From: Candidatus Altarchaeales archaeon
GTDB lineage: Archaea > Altiarchaeota > Altiarchaeia > IMC4 > SCGC-AAA252-I15
Length of the DNA stretch: 64,000 bases
Assembly: GCA_014727915.1 (NCBI GenBank)
Contig: WJMO01000005.1
Location: 310,001 to 374,000 of the forward strand
Reading direction: 5' to 3'
Shown here: one piece after another, positions 40,525 through 48,366 of the stretch
Numbering within the stretch: position 1 is the stretch's first letter
How the letters are laid out: each line of letters starts with the position of its first letter
Position numbers and translations under genes: made by a program
Notes under the pieces: model-generated
The model's database searches: none
What the model was told of the DNA's origin: nothing
The model's input: the letters and a program-made list of their open reading frames with translations, nothing else

Positions 40525-40614
40525 ATGCCCTGTGGTAGGAAGAGGAAGCTGCAGAAGATGCGGAAGCACAAGCTGAAGAAGCGCCGGAAGAAGACTAGGC
40601 ACACGAAAAAGTAG
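40525..40614 (+). CDS. 29-residue highly basic peptide resembling AURKAIP1/COX24 (mS38) tail
   Basis: A short open frame reads MPCGRKRKLQKMRKHKLKK and then RRKKTRHTKK. The KMRKHKLKKRRKKTR core resembles the C-terminal motif of mitochondrial mS38 (AURKAIP1/COX24) and the corresponding small bacterial ribosome-associated peptides. More than half the residues are Arg or Lys. A TATA box (atttatatacc) lies about 28 bp upstream, so a leaderless transcript is likely. It is below usual gene-calling size and could otherwise be missed. It may be a small ribosomal protein; the archaeal L41e peptide is another possibility but has a different pattern. Confidence 0.7.
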   Translation: MPCGRKRKLQKMRKHKLKKRRKKTRHTKK

Positions 40615-40621
40615 GTTTAGT

Positions 40622-42373
40622 CTACCTTTTTCTCAACTTTGACTTCAACACGCCAGCGACTATTATCAGAGACATCAGCAGCGCCGCATACATTATTATG
40701 TCATCCTGGCTTATCTCAAGCTCCTCCTTCACGGTCGTTGTGGTGGAAGTCTGGGTGGTGGTGGTCTTGCTGGCCAGCCCCTCCCTGCTGAGTTCAATGA
40801 GGGTTTTAGCGACGTTCATCCCCGGCTCATACCCAACCCTCTCGTATTCCTCATAAGCCCTTTCCGCGTATTCCAATGACGTCTCAAAGGACCCGTTTAT
40901 GTAGTGTGATTCTGCAGTCTCATAGTATCTCTGTCCGGCTTCCCTGTTTTTTATTGTCGCGATTATCTCGGCGGCTTTCCCGGTGTTCAGCTCAGCCAGC
41001 TCCCTGGACCTGTTCAGCCCCTTCTCATAGCCTATAAGCTTGTACATCTCGATGGACTGCTGGGCCGCCTCTATGCTCGCATTGTACCTGCCCGCCTCAT
41101 AGTGTTCGATCGCCTTCCTATAGTACTGTTCCGCCTCTATTATGTTCATGGACTTTGTTGCGAGGCTTCTGGCGTCTGACTCGTTGGGGGTCAACCCGAC
41201 CTCCTTGTATATCTCGGCTGCCATGTTGGCGTGTTCGATGGTCGTCTCGAAGTCTTCCAATTCGAAGTACTTCAACGCTTCGAGGTATTGCTTGTACGCT
41301 TCCCTGGCTTTGAAGATGTCCTCGTCTATCCTATATGATATTATCCCGTCGTTGGTGCCCACGAACAGCCTGACGAAACCCTCCTCTCTGACGGGCTTTA
41401 TGGAGAGTATCTTATCTCTGACCTGGTGTTCCCAGTTCACCTCTCCCCGTGGGTTGATGAATGCGAGGGTGCTTCCCGCCCCCACTAGAAGGTAGTTCTG
41501 GCTTGACCCGTATATTCCCATGGCGCTTATGGCCTCTATGTTGGGCCTGCCGTGGCTCCAGAGCCTGTTACCCGCCGAGTCGTAGACGTGGATTATGTCC
41601 TCTGAAAGGCCGATGTATTCGGGTTTTCCGTCCCCGTCCAGGTCGTAGGCTTCTGCCATGTCATACCTGCTTTCGGCAGGCTGTTCCCACATTGTCTCCC
41701 CGTTGTCGTCTAAGAGGTATAGGCCTTTGAAGCCTGCTATGATGTATTCCATCTTCTTGTCGCCGTCCGCGTTCACGGGCTTGGCATCCCACACAGACCC
41801 GTCCATGGTCAGCTCTTTCAAGACGTTACCCTCATGGTCGTATGCGCGTATCCTGTTGTCTACGGATGATGTTATGATGTCTGTCTTACCATCTCCGTTG
41901 GCGTCGGCGAAGCTTATGCTCGTTATCAAACCCGTGTCCTTGACCATCCAAACGTACCTGTTATACAGCCTGTCCAAGCCAACCTCGGGTATCCTCTGGT
42001 GCCTGTATAGGCGGTGGTTGTTTATGGACCCCACCCTTATCTCAGTGCCTGATATGAGGTCCAGGTACCTGTTACCGTCTATGTCTGCCACCGCGGCTAT
42101 GGTCTGGTCCTCATCCCCGTACTCTATCTCCGCCTCACGCGGTATTATGGTGTTGTACTTTGTCTTACCCTCCTCGTCGTAGACTGCCACGGAAGTCCGG
42201 TAGGGGTGGAAGCTCAACGCGTAGATCTCATACTCTCCGTTCTCGTTCAGGTCGAAGCATTCTATCCTGTTGACGCCCTTGGCTATGCTCTGGCTCCAGT
42301 CCGGCTTCAGCGGAGCCTCCGCAGCCCACGCCACATGGGACAGCATCAACAATGCCAAAAGAGCCCTTTTCAT
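40622..42373 (-). CDS. Exported FG-GAP/VCBS-like repeat protein with helical repeats and C-terminal anchor
   Basis: The 583-residue protein has a cleavable signal peptide (MKRALLALLMLSHVAWAAE). Residues about 30-340 form beta-propeller-like repeats with Ca-loop motifs (CFDLNENGEYEI, ADIDGNRYLDL, ADANGDGKTDI, YDLDGDGKPEY). Residues about 345-520 are TPR-like helical repeats (EAYKQYLEALKYFELEDFETTI, YYRKAIEHYEAGRYNASIEAA). A Thr-rich linker and a C-terminal membrane helix with basic tail (SLIIVAGVLKSKLRKR) follow. The architecture is that of an extracellular scaffold or binding protein anchored at its C-terminus. Confidence 0.85.
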   Translation of the reverse strand: MKRALLALLMLSHVAWAAEAPLKPDWSQSIAKGVNRIECFDLNENGEYEIYALSFHPYRTSVAVYDEEGKTKYNTIIPREAEIEYGDEDQTIAAVADIDGNRYLDLISGTEIRVGSINNHRLYRHQRIPEVGLDRLYNRYVWMVKDTGLITSISFADANGDGKTDIITSSVDNRIRAYDHEGNVLKELTMDGSVWDAKPVNADGDKKMEYIIAGFKGLYLLDDNGETMWEQPAESRYDMAEAYDLDGDGKPEYIGLSEDIIHVYDSAGNRLWSHGRPNIEAISAMGIYGSSQNYLLVGAGSTLAFINPRGEVNWEHQVRDKILSIKPVREEGFVRLFVGTNDGIISYRIDEDIFKAREAYKQYLEALKYFELEDFETTIEHANMAAEIYKEVGLTPNESDARSLATKSMNIIEAEQYYRKAIEHYEAGRYNASIEAAQQSIEMYKLIGYEKGLNRSRELAELNTGKAAEIIATIKNREAGQRYYETAESHYINGSFETSLEYAERAYEEYERVGYEPGMNVAKTLIELSREGLASKTTTTQTSTTTTVKEELEISQDDIIMYAALLMSLIIVAGVLKSKLRKR

Positions 42374-42435
42374 GCCCTTACATATGTGAATCCACTCTAT
42401 TATAATCCTCTCTTATATTCGCTGCTTACCAGTCT

Positions 42436-42819
42436 ATGCTTATGGCGTCTTTCAAGGAGCTTGTGGAGCTGATGGCCTACATGCGCGGCCCCAGCGGGTG
42501 CCCGTGGGACCGGGAGCAGACCATATCCGACTTTACAGTCCACCTTCGCAACGAGTCGGAGGAGGCCTTGCAGGCCATCGAGAAGGAGGACTATGAGAAC
42601 CTAAGGGAGGAGCTCGGCGACCTGCTGTTGCATGTCCTGTTCATATCCCGGATCGCCGAGGAGGAGGGCCTTTTCACCATCCAGGACGTGATGGACGGCT
42701 TGAAGGACAAGATTGTGAGGCGGCACCCCCACGTCTTCGGCGATGAGAAGGTAGCTTCCTCGGAGGATGTCATGCGCCAGTGGAAGCGGATAAAGGAGGA
42801 GGAGAAGCGCAGTGGTTAG
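42436..42819 (+). CDS. mazG: MazG-family nucleotide pyrophosphohydrolase
   Basis: The 127-residue protein is a single MazG domain: FKELVELMAYMRGPSGCPWDREQT, the Mg-binding NESEEALQAIEKEDYENL with its Glu cluster, LREELGDLLLHVLF, and the end KIVRRHPHVFGDEKV. It hydrolyses NTPs or dNTPs to monophosphates, for nucleotide-pool cleaning. An internal Met at residue 3 could be the true start. It precedes the TPR and PAP2 genes with a 47-bp gap. Confidence 0.93.
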   Translation: MLMASFKELVELMAYMRGPSGCPWDREQTISDFTVHLRNESEEALQAIEKEDYENLREELGDLLLHVLFISRIAEEEGLFTIQDVMDGLKDKIVRRHPHVFGDEKVASSEDVMRQWKRIKEEEKRSG

Positions 42820-42866
42820 TATTTATTCCAGACTTCAGAAATATTTACTGGACAGGGTGATCTCAG

Positions 42867-43253
42867 GTGTCTGGGGGTAAGATGGAGCACGAATACCATA
42901 ATCTGGGCAACGACTACTACAAGCTCGGAGACTTCCAGAGTGCGGTGGACCATTACTCCAAGGCGTTGGAGCTCAACCCCGAGCTTATCGAGTCCTACTT
43001 CAACCGTGGTCTTGCATACACCCGCCTTCGGGAGTTCGAGAAGGCGGTGGAAGACCACTCGAAGGCGATATCCCTCGACCCGGGCCTGATAGAGGCATAC
43101 TATACCCGCGGCCTACTGTATGAGTACCTCCACGACTATGAAAAGGCTTTGAACGACTATGATGCGGTCTTGGAGATGAAGCCGGACTACCATGAGGTCA
43201 GGGAGCAGCGGGAGATAGCCGTTCGGAAGAAGCTAGACGACAGATTCATATGA
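42867..43253 (+). CDS. TPR-repeat protein
   Basis: The 128-residue protein consists of three tetratricopeptide repeats: YHNLGNDYYKLGDFQSAVDHYSKAL (about 9-33 landmark), ESYFNRGLAYTRLREFEKAVED, and EAYYTRGLLYEYLHDYEKAL. It starts at GTG, with a ggtgatctc Shine-Dalgarno sequence just upstream. It probably works as a protein-binding scaffold. It overlaps the PAP2 gene start by four bases and so is coupled to it. Confidence 0.92.
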   Translation: MSGGKMEHEYHNLGNDYYKLGDFQSAVDHYSKALELNPELIESYFNRGLAYTRLREFEKAVEDHSKAISLDPGLIEAYYTRGLLYEYLHDYEKALNDYDAVLEMKPDYHEVREQREIAVRKKLDDRFI

Positions 43254-43783
43254 AGCTCTACATCCTCATCGACCGCATACCCGAACTGCCCTACTTCATA
43301 CTGTCCCTCCTGTTCCTATTCACCAATCCGATGCCTGTGTCGAGGCAGGTGTTCTCATCCGCGTTCATGTACCTCCTGGCTGCAATTGGACTGGGGCTGC
43401 TGCTTAAGTGCCTTTTGAGGACGGAACGCCCGAGGGAATACCACTGCATACCCATTGCCAGATACGACATACCCTCCCTTCACACGATGGTCTCCGTTGG
43501 CGCGGTAGCCTTCGTCTACTTCGCAGACCCCGTCTACGCGATTGTCCTGGCTCCCGTGAGCGTCCTTTACATGGTGTCCAGGCTCAAGCTTGGATTGCAC
43601 ACGCGAAACGCCGTATTCGCCGGGGCCCTGTTGGGATTGCTGGTGGGCTTATCATGCGGTTCCATGATGTGGACTCTAGACTTCAAAGGATTGGAGCCTT
43701 TCCTCTCCTCCATGTTCTTCATCACACCCCCCGCGGCCACAATGTTCCGGCTGAAATACCTGTCATACACGGGCTCGGCCTAG
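43250..43783 (+). CDS. PAP2-like membrane phosphatase
   Basis: The 177-residue polytopic protein has the PAP2 motifs KCLLRTERP (about 53-61), PSLHT (about 75-79, where PSGH is usual) and SRLKLGLHTRNAV (about 109-121, with Asn where the catalytic Asp is usual). At least five hydrophobic segments surround them. It would dephosphorylate lipid phosphates such as polyprenyl or lipid pyrophosphates at the membrane. The Asn substitution may lower activity. It overlaps the convergent YdjM-like gene by 21 bp. Confidence 0.8.
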   Translation: MKLYILIDRIPELPYFILSLLFLFTNPMPVSRQVFSSAFMYLLAAIGLGLLLKCLLRTERPREYHCIPIARYDIPSLHTMVSVGAVAFVYFADPVYAIVLAPVSVLYMVSRLKLGLHTRNAVFAGALLGLLVGLSCGSMMWTLDFKGLEPFLSSMFFITPPAATMFRLKYLSYTGSA

Positions 43784-44221
43784 GAGCCTACCGTCCAAGG
43801 CCAGGTGAACGCCATAGCCCAGGAATCCCATGCCCGCGTATAGCGGGTCTATCAATGCCAGAGGCGCTGACATCAGGGCGCCTGCGATGGGCTGGTGGAA
43901 GGCTCCCCTGTGCCTTGTGAGCCACATGCCGGCCGTAAGCGCCGAGAGTGCGAGGGCGGCGCATGCGTAACGCACATCCCCCGATATCAAATATGCGGTG
44001 GTGGATGCGGCTACCGCCGATGCGGAGCCCAGGTTGAAGAACCTCCTGATCCTGGACGTGCGGGAGTCTATGTCGGGTGCTAGCGTGTATACGACACCAA
44101 CTCCGCCCCCGATCAAGTCCTTAACGCCCACCTCGGCCTTCAAACCCGCTCTGAAAAGGAAATAGTATACTGCGGCTGCTGCGATCACGTAGGCTGTCAG
44201 ATGGGTCTTGTATCCGCTCAA
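43763..44221 (-). CDS. YdjM-like membrane-bound metal-dependent hydrolase
   Basis: The 152-residue protein has three to four hydrophobic segments, with the YdjM motifs KTHLTAYV near the N-terminus, PDIDSRTSRIRR at about 49-60, HRGAFHQP at about 104-111 and a C-terminal GYGVHLALDGRL. Conserved His and Asp residues would bind metal. Substrate unknown. It is convergent with the PAP2 gene and seven bases upstream of the next gene's end. Confidence 0.85.
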   Translation of the reverse strand: MSGYKTHLTAYVIAAAAVYYFLFRAGLKAEVGVKDLIGGGVGVVYTLAPDIDSRTSRIRRFFNLGSASAVAASTTAYLISGDVRYACAALALSALTAGMWLTRHRGAFHQPIAGALMSAPLALIDPLYAGMGFLGYGVHLALDGRLLGRARV

Positions 44222-44227
44222 AGGCCC

Positions 44228-44977
44228 TCACCTCATCCTGGACATGAACCTCATGCCTCCGTACAGGGCCAGTATTATCATGGCCAATGTGAAGAAGTAC
44301 ATGAGCTTGCTTCCTCCCCCGGCTTCCACTGACAATGTGGTTGTCGTCACCGGAGGTTCTGGTATGGTGTAACAGTTGGGCATGGTCTCCGAGCAGATGC
44401 ACACAGGCCCCGCCCTGTCATCCCTGAAGCACGTCTTGACCCCCACGTACAGCCTGTTGCATTCATCCATGCAGTAGCTAAGGCACTCGGCGCATGCGGG
44501 GTTGGTCTCCTCCTTGCAGCAGTCGTTCCTGCCATCCTGGTCTGCGTCGAATTCCACGCTGCAGACGGACTTGCTCCTGCCGCATTGGGGCGCCTCCAAG
44601 GTCGTGGTGGTATATGTGATCCCCTGGCTTTCAGCCTCCCTCCTCACAGCTTCCTTCTTGGCTTCCAGCCACTCGACCCTTCCCAAGGTCTCCGGGAAGG
44701 TGGTCGTGGTCACTGGGTCCTCCTTGATGACCCTGTGGGTGTCCCTTCCGATATCGTATACGCCCTCGTCTGTGTTGTTCTGGATGATCGTCGTGGTGGT
44801 CATCTTCTCAGTGTCGTGGTAGTCCTGGTTAGCGTGCTCTATCATGTACTCCCAATAGTCTTCCTGGTCCAGTATGACGGCGGTCTCGTTTTCACTGGGT
44901 GGCGTGGCTGATGAGACCACCCCTGAGGAAAGCATCAGTGCCGCTATTATCACCGCGTTCAAAGGCCTTTTATCCAC
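44228..44977 (-). CDS. Secreted, C-terminally anchored Cys-rich protein with Thr linkers
   Basis: The 249-residue protein has a signal peptide (MDKRPLNAVIIAALMLSSGVVSSA), a helical acidic first half interrupted by short TTTT linkers (about 60-65, 90-93), a Cys-rich module at about 132-205 with CGRSKSVCSVEFDADQDGRNDCC and CAECLSYCMDECNRLY, another TTTT linker, and a C-terminal membrane helix followed by a basic tail (YGGMRFMSRMR). The FDADQDGRNDC loop could bind calcium. It is divergent from the thiol-relay operon that starts at 45031. Confidence 0.8.
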   Translation of the reverse strand: MDKRPLNAVIIAALMLSSGVVSSATPPSENETAVILDQEDYWEYMIEHANQDYHDTEKMTTTTIIQNNTDEGVYDIGRDTHRVIKEDPVTTTTFPETLGRVEWLEAKKEAVRREAESQGITYTTTTLEAPQCGRSKSVCSVEFDADQDGRNDCCKEETNPACAECLSYCMDECNRLYVGVKTCFRDDRAGPVCICSETMPNCYTIPEPPVTTTTLSVEAGGGSKLMYFFTLAMIILALYGGMRFMSRMR

Positions 44978-45000
44978 CGCTTATGTATTGGCTCTGCCGT

Positions 45001-45010
45001 ATTATAAACC
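45001..45010 (+). promoter_or_regulatory. TATA box of the thiol-relay operon
   Basis: The sequence attataaacc is centred about 26 bp before the ATG at 45031, fitting a leaderless transcript that would carry the next three genes. Confidence 0.55.
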
Positions 45011-45030
45011 ATAATCAGTAATAGTTTCCA

Positions 45031-45699
45031 ATGAGCAGGTTAGCCGGGTTTCCGCCAAAGGAGCGTGCTGAAGGAAAAACCGCAAGGCCGGGCGGGAGGA
45101 CATTCAGCACTGTCCTGGTGTTGGGGGTGTCCATAGCCGTGATAATAGCGGTTGTGCTGGTTTCCGCTGCACTGTTCTCGCTGGCGGCCTCCAAGTCGGT
45201 GGAAATCCCGTCTCTGCCGTTCTCTCAGACCTCGTCCACAACAACATCCACGACTTCGACCTCTTCGTCCACGTCTACCTCTTCCACGTTGACCTCTTCG
45301 ACCACTGTCACCTCCACAACGTCGCCGCCGACCTCGCAGACCACGACCACCACCGCTTCGACAACCACCACCCTGAACAGGTACCAGGTAGCCTTGTGCA
45401 TGTCCACCAACATGGACGAGCTGTACATCGGGACTAACCTGCCCTCGGACCGGCTGCTCCTCTACCTCGGCGAGTATGAGTCCCTGTTCCCTGTCACCGA
45501 GTGCCGCACGTCGGATGACAAGGACAAATGCAACGACGACATACGCGAGTTCGTAGAGGATGACATGCTTTTCATCAACGACGACACCGTTAACACCGTC
45601 GGATACCCTGTCCTCGTGAGGGGTCCCAGGGCGTATCTCATACCTTCCCCCAAGAAGATGGAAGACCTTCTCGGCTGCGGCAGCCTGGAAGGCATCTGA
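45031..45699 (+). CDS. Membrane-anchored thioredoxin-like protein with Thr/Ser stalk
   Basis: The 222-residue protein starts MSRLAGFPPKERAEG, has one membrane helix at about 26-51, and a stalk of almost pure Thr and Ser at about 65-117. The C-terminal domain (about 120-215) looks like a degenerate thioredoxin fold: VALCMSTNMDELYIG at its start, a helix with CRTSDDKDKC, then TVGYPVLVRGPRAYLIP resembling the cis-Pro loop. Four cysteines occur, but no CxxC. It is the first gene of the operon with the thioredoxin and CcdA genes and has the same N-terminus as the gene at 28328. Confidence 0.8.
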   Translation: MSRLAGFPPKERAEGKTARPGGRTFSTVLVLGVSIAVIIAVVLVSAALFSLAASKSVEIPSLPFSQTSSTTTSTTSTSSSTSTSSTLTSSTTVTSTTSPPTSQTTTTTASTTTTLNRYQVALCMSTNMDELYIGTNLPSDRLLLYLGEYESLFPVTECRTSDDKDKCNDDIREFVEDDMLFINDDTVNTVGYPVLVRGPRAYLIPSPKKMEDLLGCGSLEGI

Positions 45700-45704
45700 C
45701 TGCC

Positions 45705-46496
45705 ATGGACTCGGACGTTAAGCTGACCATAGTCTTCCTGCTCCTCATGGTCTTAGTGTTGGCTGGCCTCATCGCGGGCCTGGCGTACCTCACATACTCC
45801 GCTCCGGAGTCTCCGCCGCTGACTACCACCACTTCCTCCTCGACCACAACTTCAACGGCCTCTTCCACCTCTTCGACCACTGTAACTATCGTCTCTACCA
45901 CGACCACGACGACGCTGAGGCCGTTGCACATCTCATCCTCTCCTGATATGCTGTACAGGTTCGACGACGCGATACTGAACGTTACCTCTGATGGTGATGG
46001 GCTGTCGGGTGCGGTCGTCTACGTCAACGGCGAATTCGACGGAACCACCGTGGACGGCTTCTACCGTCTGTTGAGCTTGGAAGGGGGGGAATACGATGTG
46101 GTGGTCTCGAAGGACGGCCACTATAACGCTTCCACAAGGGTGGTGGTCTCACCTGACACCTATGCAACGTCCAAGGCCGTTCACGAGGAGCTATCGCTTC
46201 TGGAGCGTCAGATGGCCTTTGCAGATGGTAAGGCGAGCGTTCGCATGTATGAGACCTCCTTCTGCAGCAACTGCCGCCAGGTAAGGCCCAAGTTGGACGC
46301 GGTCGTCGACTCCAACAGGGACTGCATCGTCTACGAGAAGCTCAGCTGGTACTCCCACCAGAGGGAGGCGGGAGGTGGCACTCTGCCGATAATAGTCATC
46401 GAGGGCTCGCGGGGGGAGTTCCGGGTGACCGGCATTGTTCCCATGTCCACTGTGAAGTCCATGGTGGAGCGGGCTTCGGGGTGTGATGTGTCATGA
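45705..46496 (+). CDS. Membrane-anchored thioredoxin-like protein with CxxC, Thr stalk and PEGA-like domain
   Basis: The 263-residue protein has one membrane helix (about 7-31), a Thr/Ser stalk (about 38-70), and a beta-rich PEGA-like domain (about 95-150, GAVVYVNGEFDG and GGEYDVVVSKDGHYN). The C-terminal thioredoxin-like domain carries TSFCSNCRQVRPKLDA (CxxC at about 187-190) and later GGTLPIIVIEG, the cis-Pro loop. It should exchange disulfides on the outside of the membrane. It starts five bases after the previous gene and overlaps the ccdA gene by four bases. Confidence 0.88.
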   Translation: MDSDVKLTIVFLLLMVLVLAGLIAGLAYLTYSAPESPPLTTTTSSSTTTSTASSTSSTTVTIVSTTTTTTLRPLHISSSPDMLYRFDDAILNVTSDGDGLSGAVVYVNGEFDGTTVDGFYRLLSLEGGEYDVVVSKDGHYNASTRVVVSPDTYATSKAVHEELSLLERQMAFADGKASVRMYETSFCSNCRQVRPKLDAVVDSNRDCIVYEKLSWYSHQREAGGGTLPIIVIEGSRGEFRVTGIVPMSTVKSMVERASGCDVS

Positions 46497-47152
46497 ACTT
46501 CGGATTGCTCTTCCTGAGCGTTTCATCGGGCCTTCTGGCTTCGGTCAGCGCATGCAGTCTGCCCGTCTATCCGGTCCTGTTGAACATCATGTCAAAGTCG
46601 GGTGACAGGCGAATGTCGGCGGTGTCCTTCAGCTTGGGCCTCTCCTTCACATATGCCCTGTTCTATGTTGCGGTGGCGTTCCTGGTGAAGTCCCTCGGCG
46701 AGTCCGTGTTCGACAGCTTCTCAACGTTGTATGCCGTCCTCTATTCCCTGGCTGCTATCACCTGCTTCGGGTTCGCGTTCCAGTCTCTCACGGGCTTCGC
46801 GTTCTTCACCCGGTCCTTCGGCTCTCCCAGGCACTTTGCGGGGGTGTTCGGGGCGTTCCTCACGGGCGTTCTGTTCGGCACCGTGTTGACCCCGTGCAAC
46901 ATCCCGTTCATGCTCGCCGGATTGCTTCCGGTTCTCATGTCGGGGTCCTCGGTGGCGGAGGGCCTTCTTCTCGTGTTCGCCTTCAGCTTCAGCCTGGGGT
47001 TCCCTGTCCTATTGTTCGGCCTGTTCTCAGGCTATGCGGTGGAGTCCTGGGTGAAGGAGAACATCCTGTTCATAGAGCGCTTGTCCGCGGTTTTCCTGGT
47101 ATTTGTGGGCTTCTACTTTGCCCTGGTGGTCTACGAGTTCCTCGTCATCTAG
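46493..47152 (+). CDS. ccdA: CcdA/DsbD-type transmembrane thiol-disulfide carrier
   Basis: The 219-residue polytopic protein has the two active-site Cys motifs of the family, SVSACSLPVYPVLL (about 17-30) and GTVLTPCNIPFML (about 124-136), and six hydrophobic segments. It carries reducing equivalents from cytoplasmic thioredoxin across the membrane to external thioredoxin-like acceptors. Its four-base overlap with the CxxC thioredoxin gene identifies that protein as the likely acceptor. It converges on the GTPase gene with a four-base overlap. Confidence 0.92.
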   Translation: MNFGLLFLSVSSGLLASVSACSLPVYPVLLNIMSKSGDRRMSAVSFSLGLSFTYALFYVAVAFLVKSLGESVFDSFSTLYAVLYSLAAITCFGFAFQSLTGFAFFTRSFGSPRHFAGVFGAFLTGVLFGTVLTPCNIPFMLAGLLPVLMSGSSVAEGLLLVFAFSFSLGFPVLLFGLFSGYAVESWVKENILFIERLSAVFLVFVGFYFALVVYEFLVI

Positions 47153-47790
47153 CGCAGGTGCTCGGCTATGGCTTCGTACAGTTGGTCCAAGTTGGTGCCT
47201 TCCTTGCAGGATATTGGCACCACCGGCATCTTCTGCAGGGCCTTCTTTACCCTCCCCGGGTCCGAATGCGGCAGGTCTATCTTGTTGGCTGCGACTATGA
47301 CCTTGACGTTGTTGGATTTGAGCACTCCGAGGAGCAGGGAGTTCACCTTAGTGTAGGGGCTTTCAGTGGAGTCCAGGACGACTATGGCGCTGTCTATCAT
47401 CCTCATGAACCGGACAGCCGATGCGATGCCGTTGGTAGCTTCCATGAGCCTTTTCCTCGCTTCTTTCTCGTCGATGCCCGAGCTGATGAACTCTTCGAAC
47501 GCGTCCGTGTGCAATCCCTTCTTGGTGGATATGCCCGGCATGTCGAAGAGGTCTATCTCCAGTTTCTTCCCTGACGGGGACTTCAGAACGACCTCCTCCA
47601 TCTGCTGTATCCGCCGGGTCTCGTGCCGGATGTCCGACACCTTCCATCCTGCGCCCCCCACGAAGTCCACTATGATCTTGTTGGCTAGTGAGGTCTTGCC
47701 GCTGTTCGGGGGCCCGTATATGCCGACCCTGACGTTCTTGCGCAGCTGGAACATGCGTTTTATCCACCTTAGGAATCTCCTGTGAGGCAT
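47149..47790 (-). CDS. Era/Obg-like small GTPase (archaeal)
   Basis: The 213-residue protein has all G motifs: G1 GPPNSGKTSLANKI at about 25-38, a switch region, G3 DMPGIS, G4 AANKIDLP and G5 VPISCKEG. The family (archaeal Era-like) is universal in archaea and thought to act in ribosome or membrane-linked assembly, without the KH domain of bacterial Era. It has no accompanying domain. It begins after a basic N-terminal helix (RRFLRWIKRMFQLRK), which may bind membrane or RNA. Confidence 0.92.
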   Translation of the reverse strand: MPHRRFLRWIKRMFQLRKNVRVGIYGPPNSGKTSLANKIIVDFVGGAGWKVSDIRHETRRIQQMEEVVLKSPSGKKLEIDLFDMPGISTKKGLHTDAFEEFISSGIDEKEARKRLMEATNGIASAVRFMRMIDSAIVVLDSTESPYTKVNSLLLGVLKSNNVKVIVAANKIDLPHSDPGRVKKALQKMPVVPISCKEGTNLDQLYEAIAEHLR

Positions 47791-47826
47791 CTCAGTTACA
47801 GATGTGAACGAGGGGATAAATATGCC

Positions 47827-48240
47827 CTATTCGACTGCTTTCCTCAGCCTTTCCAGTATCCTCTTCAGCCCTCCGTCCCTTCTGTTTTCCCATATGCTGG
47901 GTTCGAACCTGTCCTTCTCCCCCATTACTATGTGGATGGACCTGCGCAACCCTACAAAATCCGTTTTCCCGCCTTTCAGTATCTCTTCGGCGTTGTTCAA
48001 CGGGTCCTCCTCTCCGCTCACGTTCAATGCTCTGAGGGTTTCGGCTATGTTGTGCATGTGTCCTTGGAGATCGTCTTCGTCCGCTTCCAGTGCTGCTCTC
48101 GTAAGCTCTCTTGAATAGCGTCTCAGGTCTGCTGTTGGATGGTCTTCAATCCCTTCTTTCAGGTCTGCTAGCACCTCATTGGCTGCTCTTCCTCTGATCT
48201 TCTGGAACAGTTCCCTACCGTCCCTGCTGAAGGTGACCAT
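47827..48240 (-). CDS. Uncharacterised 137-residue helical protein
   Basis: The start at 48240 (MVTFSRDGRELFQK) is preferred over an upstream TTG/ATG region with hydrophobic translation that lies in AT-rich promoter sequence. The protein is soluble, helical and charged, with repeated short helices (LRRYSRELTRAALEADEDD). No family recognised. TATA-like sequences lie about 25-40 bp upstream. It is followed by the GTPase gene 36 bp downstream on the same strand. Confidence 0.65.
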   Translation of the reverse strand: MVTFSRDGRELFQKIRGRAANEVLADLKEGIEDHPTADLRRYSRELTRAALEADEDDLQGHMHNIAETLRALNVSGEEDPLNNAEEILKGGKTDFVGLRRSIHIVMGEKDRFEPSIWENRRDGGLKRILERLRKAVE

Positions 48241-48366
48241 GTTAACAGAATGGAGAAACAGAATATTATATGAAAAAATATAAATAGTTAATAAAAAACT
48301 TTTAATAATTAAGAAAAAATGGGTTTTTGCCATGCCCTTCTTGTTGGGGCATGGCTTTTCTGCTCG

